Assembly: GCF_002115805.1 (NCBI RefSeq) | Contig: NZ_JFKC01000012.1 | Coordinates: 1 to 64,000 of the forward strand | Direction: 5' to 3' | Length of the DNA: 64,000 nucleotides | Origin: Marivita geojedonensis | GTDB taxonomy: Bacteria > Pseudomonadota > Alphaproteobacteria > Rhodobacterales > Rhodobacteraceae | Shown here: positions 27,433 to 37,056 of the stretch, piece after piece | How positions within the stretch are numbered: position 1 is the stretch's first letter | Layout: each line of letters starts with the position of its first letter | Position numbers and translations under genes: made by a program | Notes under the pieces: model-generated | The model's database searches: none | What the model was told of the DNA's origin: nothing | The model's input: only the letters and a program-made list of their open reading frames with translations

Positions 27433-28977
27433 TTACGCGAACCACCAACGCTCGATCATGCGCGAGCTGTCCATCTGGAATACGTTGCCGATGGTGCCCG
27501 AGTTGGTGAGCTTGTTGGAATGCGCATCTACGAAGTTCGCGTACATCGGGATGACAGTGCCACCCTCCTTGGAAACGAGCATCTGCATCTCGCGGTACTG
27601 CTCCCGGCGCTTGTCGCTGTCGAGCTCGGCACGGGCGGTCAGCAGAAGCTCCTGGAAGCGGGCGTTTTCCCAGCCCGTGTCGTTCCACGGAACACCGGAT
27701 TCATACGCCGTCGAGAACATCCAGTCCTCAGTCGCGCGGCCGGACCAGTAGCAGGCGCACCATGCCTTTTTCAGCCAGACGTTAGACCAGTAACCATCAT
27801 CCGGTTCCTGCACGACGTTGATGTTGATTCCCGCCGCCTTGGCGCTCGCCTGGTAGAGCTGAGCAGCATCGACCGCGCCCGGGAAGGCCGCGTTGGCCGC
27901 CGAAAGATCGATGGACAGACCGTCGAGACCCGCTTCCTTGAGCAGCGATGCCGCCTTGTCGGGATCGTAGTCGTTCATCTCGATATCGCCGGCAAAATAC
28001 TGGTTTGCCGGACCAATCGGGTTGTCGTTGGCAACCGCACCGTGACCAAGCAGGATCTTGTCGACCATCTCCTGACGGTTGACCGCATGCTTGAGAGCCT
28101 GACGCACCTTCAGGTTGGTGTACGGATCGACATTGGTCAGCATCGGGAAGGTGAAGTGCTGGTTGCCCGTCACTTCGAAGATGTTGATCATCGGGTTCGC
28201 GCGCATCAGCGGCTCGGTCTTGAAATCAACGCGGTTCACCGCGTCCACCTGACCGGTCATCAGCGCGTTCATACGGGCCGACGAATCGTTGATCGCGATC
28301 ATCTCAACGCTGTCGAACCAACCTGCCTTGCCATCCTTGTAGTGGCTGTCGACACGGCTGAGCAGCGTGCGCACGCCCGGATCGAAGCTTTCGACCTTGT
28401 AGAGGCCGGTACCGATGCCTTGTGCGATCGCTTCTTCGATCTGACCCGACGGGTAGATACAGATGTGGTAATCCGACAGCAGGAACGGGAAGTCCGCATT
28501 GCCGGCCTTGAGCGTGAACTCGACTTCGTGATCGTTGATCTTCTTCATCTCGGCGATGTTTTCGACGATCGGCTTGGCAGCCGATTTCGCACCTTCCGCC
28601 GTGTGCATCTGCAGCGAGTCGAGAACGTCGTCAGCTCCGAACGCTTTGCCGTTGTGGAAAGTCACGCCCTGGCGCAGCTTGAATGTCCAGGTTACCGCGT
28701 CTGCCGAGGCTTCCCAGCTTTCTGCAAGTTCGCCAACCAGTTCGCCGTTTGCCGCCACTTCGGTGAGGCAGTCGAACACCGCGCCGTGCGCCGCCATGAT
28801 CATGTAGCTGTCCGAGTGAGTCCGGCTGTCCCAGCTGTCGGAGGTGTTGGCGCCGGCCAGACCAAGGCGCAGCGTGCCGCCGCGCTGCTGCGCGCGCAGC
28901 GGAAGGCCACTGGCCGCAAGAACACCGGCGGCTGCACCGGTCTTCAATAGTCCACGTCTTGAAATACGAGTCATCAT
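27433..28977 (-). CDS. Peptide-type ABC transporter periplasmic binding protein (SBP family 5)
   Basis: 514 residues of a family 5 solute-binding protein (DppA/OppA type). A twin-arginine signal peptide is present (RISRRGLLKTGAAAGVLAASG, cleavage near AQ-Q), so it should be exported folded to the periplasm. The body shows GTLRLGLAGANTSDSWD, LAESWEASADAVTWTFKLRQGVTFHNG, RQALKHAVNRQEMVDKILLGHG and VYWSGRATEDWMFSTAYESG-like family segments. It is the last gene of the importer operon, 60 bases after the ATPase. The cargo could be a peptide, an opine or a sugar; sequence alone does not decide. GGGAGACG precedes the start. Confidence 0.92.
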   Translation of the reverse strand: MMTRISRRGLLKTGAAAGVLAASGLPLRAQQRGGTLRLGLAGANTSDSWDSRTHSDSYMIMAAHGAVFDCLTEVAANGELVGELAESWEASADAVTWTFKLRQGVTFHNGKAFGADDVLDSLQMHTAEGAKSAAKPIVENIAEMKKINDHEVEFTLKAGNADFPFLLSDYHICIYPSGQIEEAIAQGIGTGLYKVESFDPGVRTLLSRVDSHYKDGKAGWFDSVEMIAINDSSARMNALMTGQVDAVNRVDFKTEPLMRANPMINIFEVTGNQHFTFPMLTNVDPYTNLKVRQALKHAVNRQEMVDKILLGHGAVANDNPIGPANQYFAGDIEMNDYDPDKAASLLKEAGLDGLSIDLSAANAAFPGAVDAAQLYQASAKAAGININVVQEPDDGYWSNVWLKKAWCACYWSGRATEDWMFSTAYESGVPWNDTGWENARFQELLLTARAELDSDKRREQYREMQMLVSKEGGTVIPMYANFVDAHSNKLTNSGTIGNVFQMDSSRMIERWWFA

Positions 28978-29037
28978 CGTCTCCCTGTGTTTTTGGGCGG
29001 TCTTCAGCCGCCTGTTGGTCCGGTCATGGACCGATTC

Positions 29038-30684
29038 TCATGACATCTTATCAACAGCTGCATCGCCAATGTTATCAACTCCGCGTTCGTTGAGCAGATT
29101 GGTGAGCCAGTCCGGGTCCATTTCGGGAACAGAACTGAGCAAAAGGTCTGTGTAAGGGTGGTGCGGCGGCACGAACATATCGTGCTTCGGACCCTGCTCC
29201 ACCACTTTACCTTCTTTCATCACCACAACTTCGTCGGCGATCGCTTTGACCGTCGCAAGATCGTGCGTGATGAACATGTAGCTTAGCTTGAGGTCATCCT
29301 GCAGCCGGGCCAGCAACTTGAGAATTCCTTCGGCCACCAACTGGTCCAGCGCGCTCGTGACCTCATCGCAGATGATGAACTTCGGCTCGGCAGCCAGCGC
29401 ACGGGCAATACCGATGCGCTGCTTCTGACCGCCGGACAGTTCTGATGGCAAGCGGTCGAAATACTGGGCTGCGGGGAGTTCGATCTCATCCAGAAGCTCT
29501 TCCACGCGGCGCCGCTTCTGCTTGCCCGTAAGGCCCATGTAGAACTGGACCGGACGACCGATGATCTCGCCGATGGACTTGCGCGGGTTCAAAGCGGTGT
29601 CCGCCATCTGATAGATCATTTGCGCCTGGCGAAGCTGGTCTTTGTTTCGGCTTTTGTAATTTGCAGGAAGCGGCTGTCCGTCAAATTCGATGACACCCTT
29701 GGTCGGCGGCAAAAGCCCGGTGATGCAGCGGGCCGTGGTGGATTTTCCCGACCCCGATTCACCGACGACAGCAACGGTACGCCCCTCGTGAATGTCAAAA
29801 CTGACATCATGGAGCACAGGAATCTTTCCGTACGCAGCCGACACGTTCTGGACAGAGACAACCGGGGTCGCGCCGGTGTAAACAGCGGGTTTCTGCGGGC
29901 GCTCAAATGCGCGCACGGCCCAGAGGCTCTTGGTGTAGTCCTCTTTCGGATGCGCAAGCATCGTTCTTGTGTCAGCCTCTTCGACTTCATCCCCTTTGAG
30001 GAGGACTTTGATCTTGTCGGCCATTTGCGCGACGACCGCGAGATCGTGCGTGATGTATATCGCAGCGGTGTTGAACTGTTCGACAATATCACGGATCGAC
30101 GCCAGAACTTCGATCTGCGTGGTCACATCAAGCGCCGTGGTCGGTTCGTCGAAGATGATCAGGTCGGGACGGCAGGACATTGCCATCGCCGTCATCGCGC
30201 GCTGAAGCTGGCCACCGGAAACCTGGTGCGGATAGCGGAAACCGATTTCCTCGGGGTTCGGCAAACGCAGGCGGCGATACAGCTCGATTCCGTCCTTCAT
30301 GCTTTCGGCACGGGACATGACACCATGCTGCACCGGGCCTTCGGTGTGCTGGTCGATCAGCTTGTGCGCCGGGTTGAAGCTGGCCGCAGCTGACTGCGCG
30401 ACATAGGCGATGCGCTTGCCCAGAAGCTCGCGCTTTTTCGCGGCCGAGGCGGCAATCAGGTCGATCCCGTCAAAGGTGACGGACCCTTTGGAGATGCGAA
30501 CACCGTCCCGGGTAAAGCCCATCGCAGCCAGACCAAGGGTCGACTTGCCCGCGCCCGATTCCCCGATGAGGCCCAGCACCTCGCCCTTGTTCAGCGTCAG
30601 GCTGGCACCGTTGATGATCGGCGACCACGTCTCGTCGCTGCGCCCTTCGATCCAGAGATCGCGGATTTCAACGAGCGTGCTCAT
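29038..30684 (-). CDS. Fused two-domain ABC ATPase (DppD-DppF type)
   Basis: 548 residues carrying two complete nucleotide-binding domains in one chain, corresponding to OppD and OppF of peptide importers. Domain 1 (about 1-265) has GESGAGKSTLGLAAMG, signature VSGGQLQRAMTA and LIIFDEPTTALD. Domain 2 (about 275-530) has GESGSGKSTTARCITG, LSGGQKQRIGIARAL and FIICDEVTSALD. Both H-loops are present (ITHDLAVV, ITHDLATV). It powers the two permeases encoded upstream. Its ATG overlaps the end of the preceding permease gene by 4 bases. Confidence 0.95.
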   Translation of the reverse strand: MSTLVEIRDLWIEGRSDETWSPIINGASLTLNKGEVLGLIGESGAGKSTLGLAAMGFTRDGVRISKGSVTFDGIDLIAASAAKKRELLGKRIAYVAQSAAASFNPAHKLIDQHTEGPVQHGVMSRAESMKDGIELYRRLRLPNPEEIGFRYPHQVSGGQLQRAMTAMAMSCRPDLIIFDEPTTALDVTTQIEVLASIRDIVEQFNTAAIYITHDLAVVAQMADKIKVLLKGDEVEEADTRTMLAHPKEDYTKSLWAVRAFERPQKPAVYTGATPVVSVQNVSAAYGKIPVLHDVSFDIHEGRTVAVVGESGSGKSTTARCITGLLPPTKGVIEFDGQPLPANYKSRNKDQLRQAQMIYQMADTALNPRKSIGEIIGRPVQFYMGLTGKQKRRRVEELLDEIELPAAQYFDRLPSELSGGQKQRIGIARALAAEPKFIICDEVTSALDQLVAEGILKLLARLQDDLKLSYMFITHDLATVKAIADEVVVMKEGKVVEQGPKHDMFVPPHHPYTDLLLSSVPEMDPDWLTNLLNERGVDNIGDAAVDKMS

Positions 30685-31883
30685 TCCTTCAACCCCGAAC
30701 TTCTGTGAAGCATCCAGTCCACAACGAAGTTCACCCCGACAGTCAGAAGCGCAATCGCACCGGCTGCAAGCAACGGCAGCGCTGCGGTCAAGGGCGAGAA
30801 CGCCGCGAAGTTGATGAACTGCGCACTGTCACGCACCATGGTACCCCAGTCGGCCAATGGAGGCTGAATGCCCACGCCAAGGAACGACAACGACGCGATG
30901 GTGAGGAACACGAAACAGAACCGCAGACCGAATTCCGCCAGCAGCGGCGCAGTCGCGTTGGGCAGGATTTCCTTGAAGATCAGGTATCCCAGGCCCTCGC
31001 CCCGCAGCTTCGCGGCTTCGATGTAATCCATCACGACGATGTTCAGACCCACCGCACGTGCGAGACGGAACACGCGCGTGCTGTCGATCACCGCGATGAT
31101 GATGATCATGTAAATCGTCAGCAACCACCGCTCTGACCCGGCCCAGGCGCTGGCGATGGTCATCAGAAGTAGTGCAAAGATCAGCGACGGGATCGCCATC
31201 AGCACATCGACCGCGCGGCTGAGGATCTGGTCCAGCCAACCTTGAAGGGTAGCCGCAAGAAATCCGAGTGATCCACCGAGGAAGAACGCCAGACAGGTCG
31301 TGACAAAGGCAATGCCCACCGTGTTCTGCGCGCCGTAGATCAGGCGGCTGAGCAGGTCACGTCCGATCTGGTCGGTTCCCAACGGATGCAGAGGATCACC
31401 TCCTGTTGCAGCGTTTCCGCCCGGCAATACGTTGACCTTGGCAAAAATCTCTTCCTGCCCATGAGGCGCGATCCACGCCGCGAAAATTGCAGTAAATGCG
31501 TAGAGGATGACCACCAGAACGCCAAAACTTGCCGTCAGCGGCATCTGACGGAACAGCTTTCGGCTTCCAGCGGTGCCAACCGTCCGCCCAAGCAGACGGA
31601 ATAGAAATGCGGCGATCGCTGCGATGATGAAGAACTGAACCGCCCATCGGAAAAAGACGACACCGGCATTCGGAACGCCTGCTTCTGTTGTGGTGGGCTG
31701 GAAGAAGTACCAGATCGAAAAAAGAAGCAGACACGCGCCAAGCACATATCCGAAGGCGACGGCAAAGGGCATGTCGCGGAATGCAGGTGCATTGCCGGTC
31801 ACCTTCTGCCCGGCAAAACGAAACACCCAACCGCCTGCCGCGACCATCACAAGGATCAGAACCAATGTCAGAAGCGTATTCAT
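30681..31883 (-). CDS. Peptide-type ABC permease (DppC-like) with an extended N-terminus
   Basis: 400 residues, about 100 longer than ordinary DppC/OppC. The C-terminal 250 residues are a normal binding-protein-dependent permease: GTDQIGRDLLSRLIYGAQ, then the EAA loop EAAKLRGEGLGYLIFKEILPNA and a Pro-rich end FLGVGIQPPLADWG. The extra N-terminal part has three more membrane segments and contains FRDMPFAVAFG (35-45), echoed by FRQMPLTASFG (111-121) just before the first usual helix, which looks like an internal duplication. It overlaps the genes on both sides by 4 bases. Confidence 0.92.
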   Translation of the reverse strand: MNTLLTLVLILVMVAAGGWVFRFAGQKVTGNAPAFRDMPFAVAFGYVLGACLLLFSIWYFFQPTTTEAGVPNAGVVFFRWAVQFFIIAAIAAFLFRLLGRTVGTAGSRKLFRQMPLTASFGVLVVILYAFTAIFAAWIAPHGQEEIFAKVNVLPGGNAATGGDPLHPLGTDQIGRDLLSRLIYGAQNTVGIAFVTTCLAFFLGGSLGFLAATLQGWLDQILSRAVDVLMAIPSLIFALLLMTIASAWAGSERWLLTIYMIIIIAVIDSTRVFRLARAVGLNIVVMDYIEAAKLRGEGLGYLIFKEILPNATAPLLAEFGLRFCFVFLTIASLSFLGVGIQPPLADWGTMVRDSAQFINFAAFSPLTAALPLLAAGAIALLTVGVNFVVDWMLHRSSGLKE

Positions 31884-32875
31884 TTCGGATGCCTCAGACG
31901 TGGGTTGGACAGGATCGACAGGATGTCGGCCAGAAGGTTCAGCAGGATATAGGCAGCGGCGAAGATGAGGCAGCAGGCCTGCACAACCGGAATGTCCCGG
32001 ATCTTCACGCTGTCGACGAAAAGCTGGCCGATGCCGGGATAGACGAACACCACCTCGACAACGACCACCCCGGTGATGAGATAGGCAAGGTTGAGAGCGA
32101 TCACGTTGATGATCGGCGCCAGCGCGTTCGGCAGGGCGTGTTTCACGATGACCCGCATCGGCGACATGCCCTTGAGCCGCGCCATCTCGATATAGGGCGA
32201 GGCCAGAAGGTTGATGATTGCCGCACGGGTCATCCGCATCATATGCGCCGTCACGACCAACGTCAGCGTCAGCGCAGGCAGCAGGGTTTTTTCCAGCCGT
32301 TCGCCGAATGACATACCCTCAAAGATGTTGGACAGTGACGGCAGAAGCGGGTTCAGCACGGCAAGGAACAGGATCAGCACGTAGGCCAGAAAGAACTCGG
32401 GCGACGAAATCGAAGTCAGCGTGGTGACGTTTGTTGCCCGGTCAAAAACCGAATTTCGAAACAGCGCAGCAAGAATACCCAGAACAAGCGATACCGGGAC
32501 CGCGATACAGGCCGTTACAGCCGCAAGGAACATGGTGTTGGCAAAGCGCGGCGCGATCTGTTGCGCCACAGTGGTGCGCACTCCGCTGTCCGCACCGACA
32601 AAGCTGGCGAAATTCGCCTGTGCAAACGAATTGCCGAGATCGCCCTGGATGGCCCCGCCCAGCCATTGGAAGTACCGTGTGATGGGCGGCTGATCGAGCC
32701 CAAGATCCTTGCGGATGGCCTCGACGGCTTCGGGTGTCGCTCCTTGCCCGAGAATCGCCTGCGCGAAATCTCCGGGCAACATGTTCACGGCTGTGAAAAT
32801 GACAACGGAAACGACAAAGAGCGTTAGCAATCCAAGCGCAAGACGCTGAAGAATGATGCGAATGACCGAATGCAA
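31880..32875 (-). CDS. Peptide-type ABC permease (DppB-like)
   Basis: 331 residues of the DppB/OppB family. It starts IRIILQRLALGLLTLFVVSVVIF, followed by MLPGDFAQAILGQGATPEAV, typical of the N-terminus. The EAA loop near EMARLKGMSPMRVIVKHALPNAL contacts the ATPase, and the C-terminus is VEVVFVYPGIGQLFVDSVKIRD. It is the first gene of the operon permease-permease-ATPase-binding protein. The upstream 83 bases contain two TTAAC half motifs but not at CtrA spacing. Confidence 0.95.
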   Translation of the reverse strand: MHSVIRIILQRLALGLLTLFVVSVVIFTAVNMLPGDFAQAILGQGATPEAVEAIRKDLGLDQPPITRYFQWLGGAIQGDLGNSFAQANFASFVGADSGVRTTVAQQIAPRFANTMFLAAVTACIAVPVSLVLGILAALFRNSVFDRATNVTTLTSISSPEFFLAYVLILFLAVLNPLLPSLSNIFEGMSFGERLEKTLLPALTLTLVVTAHMMRMTRAAIINLLASPYIEMARLKGMSPMRVIVKHALPNALAPIINVIALNLAYLITGVVVVEVVFVYPGIGQLFVDSVKIRDIPVVQACCLIFAAAYILLNLLADILSILSNPRLRHPK

Positions 32876-32958
32876 CGTCTTTGCTTAACCTTGGTGTCCC
32901 TCAGATGCATACGTTAACAACAGGGCGCGATGTGTAAACATCAAATCGCTGACAAAAA

Positions 32959-33930
32959 CTAAGATGTTGAAATTCCGTCCATAATTCGGATCAATTCCGC
33001 GCTGATCCCGGGCTCGGACAAGGCGTGACCCGCGTTGCGGACCATACGGAGGTCGCACTCCGGCCAGGCGCGCGCGAGCTCCCAGGCACGGACCGGTGGA
33101 CAGATCATGTCATACCGGCCCTGAACGATCGCTCCGGGAATACCCGACAGTCGATCCATGTTGTTCAGGATCCAGCCGTCCTCTTCAAGGAACCCATTGT
33201 TAATGAAATAGTGGTTCTCAAGGCGGGCAAAGGCTCTTGCATAATCGCCGGGCGACTCTCCTCCCGAACCGCTGGAATGGACTGACGCAAGCGCATTTTC
33301 CCAAGAGGACCAAGCCCGCGCAAAGCGCGTTTCGGTTCGCAGGTCGCCGCAGAACAACCGTCGGTTATACGCACCGATCAGATCGTGGCGTTCATCCTCG
33401 GGGATCATGTCAACAAAACGCGCCCAGGTTTCCGGCCAGAATTGGCCGGCACCCCCGGCATAGAACCAATCCAGTTCGGCTTTGGTCATCGTGAAGACGC
33501 CGCGCAGAACTAGATGGCGAACCCGGTCCGGGTGGCTGATTCCGTAGATCAGGGCCAGTGTTGCCCCCCAGCTGCCACCAAAAACGATAAACCGGTCAAT
33601 ACCCAGCGTTTCACGGATCAATTCGATATCCGCCACCAGATCCCAGGTTGTGTTATTGGTAACGCTGGCATGAGGGCGTGACCGACCGCAGCCGCGTTGA
33701 TCGAACAGAACCACCCGGAAAACGCGCGGATCGAAATAGCGGCGCATCGACGGGCTGCATCCGCCGCCGGGCCCACCATGCAGCACGATTACGGGAATTC
33801 CATTTTCCGCCCCGCATTGCTCGACATAAACACTATGCCCATCCCCAACCGACAGCATCCGCTGGTCGTAGGGATCAATAGGGGGATAAAGGTACTGCAC
33901 TGCGCGCTTTTGGCTCGGGTATTTATCCAT
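32959..33930 (-). CDS. pip: Proline iminopeptidase
   Basis: 323 residues of the alpha/beta-hydrolase fold peptidase family S33. It has the oxyanion loop [36 protein letters not shown], the nucleophile elbow [14 protein letters not shown], the acid region [12 protein letters not shown], and the catalytic histidine in [12 protein letters not shown]. It removes N-terminal proline from peptides in the cytoplasm. ATG 33930 is preferred over the in-frame TTG two codons upstream. It is divergent from ubiG with only 35 bases between starts. Confidence 0.95.
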   Translation of the reverse strand: MDKYPSQKRAVQYLYPPIDPYDQRMLSVGDGHSVYVEQCGAENGIPVIVLHGGPGGGCSPSMRRYFDPRVFRVVLFDQRGCGRSRPHASVTNNTTWDLVADIELIRETLGIDRFIVFGGSWGATLALIYGISHPDRVRHLVLRGVFTMTKAELDWFYAGGAGQFWPETWARFVDMIPEDERHDLIGAYNRRLFCGDLRTETRFARAWSSWENALASVHSSGSGGESPGDYARAFARLENHYFINNGFLEEDGWILNNMDRLSGIPGAIVQGRYDMICPPVRAWELARAWPECDLRMVRNAGHALSEPGISAELIRIMDGISTS

Positions 33931-33965
33931 ACCCAATCTATATTGGCAGTGAGCACGAAAAGACC

Positions 33966-34721
33966 ATGGTGAAATCTCTCATGACCGCCCAGACGACCGT
34001 CGATCCGTCAGAAATCGCCAAGTTCGAGGCGATGGCCGCCGAATGGTGGGATCCGAATGGTAAGTTCAAACCGCTGCACATGCTGAACCCCTGCCGGTTG
34101 GATTACATCACGACACAGATCGCGGCAGAGTACGACAGAGACTTGGATCAACCAGAGCCGTTCAAAGGTCTGCGCATCCTCGACATCGGGTGCGGCGGCG
34201 GGCTTCTGTGCGAACCCATGGCACGTTTGGGTGCTACGGTGGTTGGAGTGGATGCCGCCGGCGGAAACATCCCCGTTGCACAGGCCCATGCCCGACACTC
34301 GGGACTCGAGATCGACTACCGTCATACAACTGCCGAAGCGCTGGCTGATGCTGGCGAGTCGTTCGATGTGGTCCTGAACATGGAGGTGGTCGAGCATGTC
34401 GCCGACCCACTGGCCTACCTGACCGCCTGCCAGCGCCTTCTGAGGGCCGGGGGCTTGCACCTCTGTTCGACGATCAACCGCAACGCCAAAAGCTTTGCGG
34501 CAGCTATTGTCGGCGCGGAATACATCATGCGCTGGTTGCCCAAAGGCACACATGACTGGGCCAAGTTCATAACTCCTGACGAACTGTACGATCTGCTGCG
34601 CAAAGCGGGGCTGGAACCGGTGGACAGAAAAGGCTTTCAGTTCAATCCGGTGTCGTGGCGGTGGAGTCTCTCGGACCGCGACTTGAGCGTGAACTACGTA
34701 ACAGCGTCCCTTAAGCCTTAA
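33966..34721 (+). CDS. ubiG: Ubiquinone biosynthesis O-methyltransferase UbiG
   Basis: 251 residues of a class I SAM methyltransferase. Diagnostic parts are [21 protein letters not shown] at the N-terminus, the SAM loop [38 protein letters not shown], and [23 protein letters not shown]. It performs both O-methylation steps in ubiquinone synthesis. ATG 33966 is listed; an in-frame ATG at 33981 would give [15 protein letters not shown] and is about equally likely. It converges with marR. Confidence 0.95.
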   Translation: MVKSLMTAQTTVDPSEIAKFEAMAAEWWDPNGKFKPLHMLNPCRLDYITTQIAAEYDRDLDQPEPFKGLRILDIGCGGGLLCEPMARLGATVVGVDAAGGNIPVAQAHARHSGLEIDYRHTTAEALADAGESFDVVLNMEVVEHVADPLAYLTACQRLLRAGGLHLCSTINRNAKSFAAAIVGAEYIMRWLPKGTHDWAKFITPDELYDLLRKAGLEPVDRKGFQFNPVSWRWSLSDRDLSVNYVTASLKP

Positions 34722-34753
34722 GGGCTTCAACTCTGCGGCCGGAAAAGGGACAC

Positions 34754-35203
34754 CTAACTCCGGCTCTCAGGCTCTTCCAACTTCACCCTCAGTTCCCGAA
34801 GCACCGGGATCGCCGCGCGCACCTTTGTGTCGCCCAACTCTTCGACCATCTCGTTGATCAGTGGCGTGATCGCCGCGATCGCTGCGTCCCGCGCCGACAA
34901 ACCCGCTGGGCTGATTGACACCTGTTTGCGGCGTGCATCATCCCAATCGGGGCGGATATGCACATACCCTGCCGCCTCCAGCTTGCCCAAAGTGTTCGTC
35001 ATTGCGCCACGGGTGACATGAAACGCCTTGGCGAGTTGCGCCGGCGTTTTCTCGGAACCGCCCCGTGCCAATTGATTCAGAACCGAGAAGTGCGAAATCT
35101 CCATCTTGTTCGGCAAGACTCTGGTCAACCGGTTCCGCAGCAGCTGATCCGCTGTCAGCAATTCACTGAAGAGTGAAATGGCAAGGGGGCTGCTGTCGTT
35201 CAT
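34754..35203 (-). CDS. MarR family transcriptional regulator
   Basis: 149 residues with the winged helix of MarR proteins: FSVLNQLARGGSEKTPAQLAKAFHVTRGAMTNTLGKLEAAGYV, followed by the wing with conserved basic and acidic residues RPDWDDARRKQVSISPAG. The ligand and targets are unknown. The start overlaps the stop of the nitrilase-family gene as ATGA, so it is the last gene of the comF-grxC-nitrilase-marR operon and may respond to conditions handled by that operon. Confidence 0.92.
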   Translation of the reverse strand: MNDSSPLAISLFSELLTADQLLRNRLTRVLPNKMEISHFSVLNQLARGGSEKTPAQLAKAFHVTRGAMTNTLGKLEAAGYVHIRPDWDDARRKQVSISPAGLSARDAAIAAITPLINEMVEELGDTKVRAAIPVLRELRVKLEEPESRS

Positions 35204-36042
35204 GCGGGGCCGATGAAATCTCTATCATGCTGTAAAGATGGGATTTTATGACGCGCTTTTGCCACGTTGGACAGGTCCAGGTCAACCAGATGGACCCCGA
35301 ATTCCGATCCTGCATCAAGGATCACCTCGCCCCAGGGCGAAACGGCAAGCGAATGCCCATACGTTGTGCGACTGCGACCCCGCGAAGCGGGATGCTGTCC
35401 ACCCTGGGCCGGGGCCAGCACGTAGCATCCGGTTTCGATTGCCCGCGCGCGCAGCAGAGGTTCCCAGTGCATCGGGCCCGTTGCCGGAGAAAACGCTGCA
35501 GGCACCGTCAGAATTTCCGCCCCGGCCTGTGCGAGTTTGCGATAAAGATAGGCAAATCGAACGTCATAACAGACCGACATTCCGATCGCACCAAACGGAG
35601 AGGGTGCAACCACGGCCCGGCTGCCCGGCGCGAATCCTGCGGATTCCTTGTACGTCTCCGTCTCCGTCACCTGCACATCGAACATGTGCAGTTTGTCATA
35701 ATACGCCGCGATCGATCCATCTGGCGCGATCAGGAAAGATCGGTTCAAGAACCTCTCTTCCGGCGGATCAGCCTTGAGCGCGAGCGACCCTATCAAAAGC
35801 CAGACACCCAGACGCGCAGCATCCTCGCGCAGGCCTTCGAGAGTCGGGTCATCAGACTGATGACGCAGAACGGTCTGCTGGTGTGTTCGGCTGCTGCTGA
35901 CGCAGTTGGTCACTTCAGGCGTGAGAATCAGTCCTGCACCGTCTGACGCCGCACGACGTATCAGTTCTGATGTGACCCGCAGGTTCGTCTGCGGATCATC
36001 CGACGACGTGAGCTGAAGCAACGCCGCCCGCATAACGCTCAC
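35200..36042 (-). CDS. Carbon-nitrogen hydrolase (nitrilase superfamily, Nit-like)
   Basis: 280 residues with the Glu-Lys-Cys triad regions of the superfamily: the glutamate in LILTPEVTNCV, the lysine in AAYDKLHMFDV-like context, and the cysteine in GMSVCYDVRFAYLYRKLA. YKESAGFAPGSRAVV and LAPAQGGQHPASRGRSRTTYGHS are typical of the Nit1/Nit2 branch, which includes omega-amidases and deaminated-glutathione amidases. Its place directly after a glutaredoxin gene suits a deaminated-glutathione role, but this is inference. The GTG start overlaps the grxC stop. Confidence 0.9.
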   Translation of the reverse strand: MSVMRAALLQLTSSDDPQTNLRVTSELIRRAASDGAGLILTPEVTNCVSSSRTHQQTVLRHQSDDPTLEGLREDAARLGVWLLIGSLALKADPPEERFLNRSFLIAPDGSIAAYYDKLHMFDVQVTETETYKESAGFAPGSRAVVAPSPFGAIGMSVCYDVRFAYLYRKLAQAGAEILTVPAAFSPATGPMHWEPLLRARAIETGCYVLAPAQGGQHPASRGRSRTTYGHSLAVSPWGEVILDAGSEFGVHLVDLDLSNVAKARHKIPSLQHDRDFIGPA

Positions 36043-36296
36043 GCAGCAAGAAGCGGATCGAGCTTGCCCGCACGATCAAGCGCATAGAGGTCGTCACATC
36101 CGCCGATATGGGTATTGCCAATGAAAATCTGCGGCACGGTCCGACCACCGTTTGCACGCTGGATCATCTCGGGTTTGCGGCTGGGATCGGCCCAAACGTC
36201 GATCTCGGTGAACGTGACGCCTTTCTGGGTCAGCAGACGCTTGGCAGCATGGCAGAAACCGCAGAGAGGTGAGGTGTAGATTTCAATTGTTTGCAT
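36039..36296 (-). CDS. grxC: Glutaredoxin 3
   Basis: 85 residues with the glutaredoxin fold: active site CGFC in IYTSPLCGFCHAAKRLL, the TVP cis-proline site in RTVPQIFIGNTHIGG, and the GG-CDDLYAL glutathione-binding loop. CGFC replaces the classical CPYC. It reduces protein and small-molecule disulfides with glutathione. ATG 36296 is where homology begins; the frame stays open upstream. It is encoded 31 bases after comF. Confidence 0.94.
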   Translation of the reverse strand: MQTIEIYTSPLCGFCHAAKRLLTQKGVTFTEIDVWADPSRKPEMIQRANGGRTVPQIFIGNTHIGGCDDLYALDRAGKLDPLLAA

Positions 36297-36327
36297 GGCA
36301 TGTCCCCTGAAGGTGATTGTCGGGGAT

Positions 36328-37056
36328 TTAAGCAGCCTTTGCAACGCGCGCCAGAACGGTGACATAAATCTCTCGGCACTGTGCGGTGTGACACGCCTGC
36401 GCTGCCGCAGAAAGCGTCGCGCCCGAGGTCATGACATCATCGATAAGCAGGACAGACCGGCCGTCAAGGACCTCAGACCGTTTCGGGTGAGCGATAATCG
36501 CATCCGACAGTTCCGAAAATCGCGCGTCTCGCGACTTGCCTTCAAGGGGGAGTGTTCTCCTTTGCCGGATCAGGGCATCAGGACAGAATTCCATCTCCAG
36601 TCGCAACGCGATGGCCTGAGCCAGCAGCGCAGACTGGTTGTACCGACGCTGCAGAAGGCGGGTCACGTGAAGCGGAACCGGCACCACGCAACACTCGGAC
36701 GGCAGATCTTCGGGCAGCGCCCTTATCATCCAATCCGCCGCCGTACGCACAATGTCATGCCGATCCCCGTGTTTGAGACCCAACACCAGCCTGCGGGCCA
36801 CGCCCTCATAGCGCAACGGTGCGCGCCCGCGTGACCATGGCCGCCCGATGCGCAGGCAGTCATCGCACTGGACAGGCCCTTCGGAAGAACCGGGTAGAGG
36901 CACCCCACAAAGATCGCAGACCAGCCCGGTGATGAAAGGCGTCTGTGCAAAACACTCGGCACAAAGACCGTTGTCCTGCTCGACCAGACCACCGCACGCG
37001 AGGCACCGCGGCGGGTACAGCATCCGCATCGCCGTTTGCAATCCTGTCCGCAGCAT
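36328..37056 (-). CDS. comF: ComF family protein (competence, phosphoribosyltransferase fold)
   Basis: 242 residues. An N-terminal double zinc ribbon (CLACGG..CAEC, CDLCGVPL..CDDC) is followed by a phosphoribosyltransferase-like domain with the PRPP loop VLLIDDVMTSGATLSAAAQ and the family motif QRRYNQSALLAQAIA. ComF supports import of transforming DNA, and in Rhodobacter capsulatus it is reported to be needed by recipients of gene transfer agent DNA. The start is only 14 bases from the start of the divergent gene at 37071, so their promoters must overlap each other or lie in coding sequence. Confidence 0.92.
   Translation of the reverse strand: MLRTGLQTAMRMLYPPRCLACGGLVEQDNGLCAECFAQTPFITGLVCDLCGVPLPGSSEGPVQCDDCLRIGRPWSRGRAPLRYEGVARRLVLGLKHGDRHDIVRTAADWMIRALPEDLPSECCVVPVPLHVTRLLQRRYNQSALLAQAIALRLEMEFCPDALIRQRRTLPLEGKSRDARFSELSDAIIAHPKRSEVLDGRSVLLIDDVMTSGATLSAAAQACHTAQCREIYVTVLARVAKAA

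Noticed and set aside
27424-28950. Long plus-strand open frame (508 codons) across the binding-protein gene
   Set aside because: A shadow of the minus-strand gene; histidine/arginine-rich nonsense translation with no start signal.
32876-32958. Paired TTAAC half sites upstream of the permease operon as a CtrA box
   Set aside because: The half sites are about 24 bases apart, not at the 7-base spacing required.
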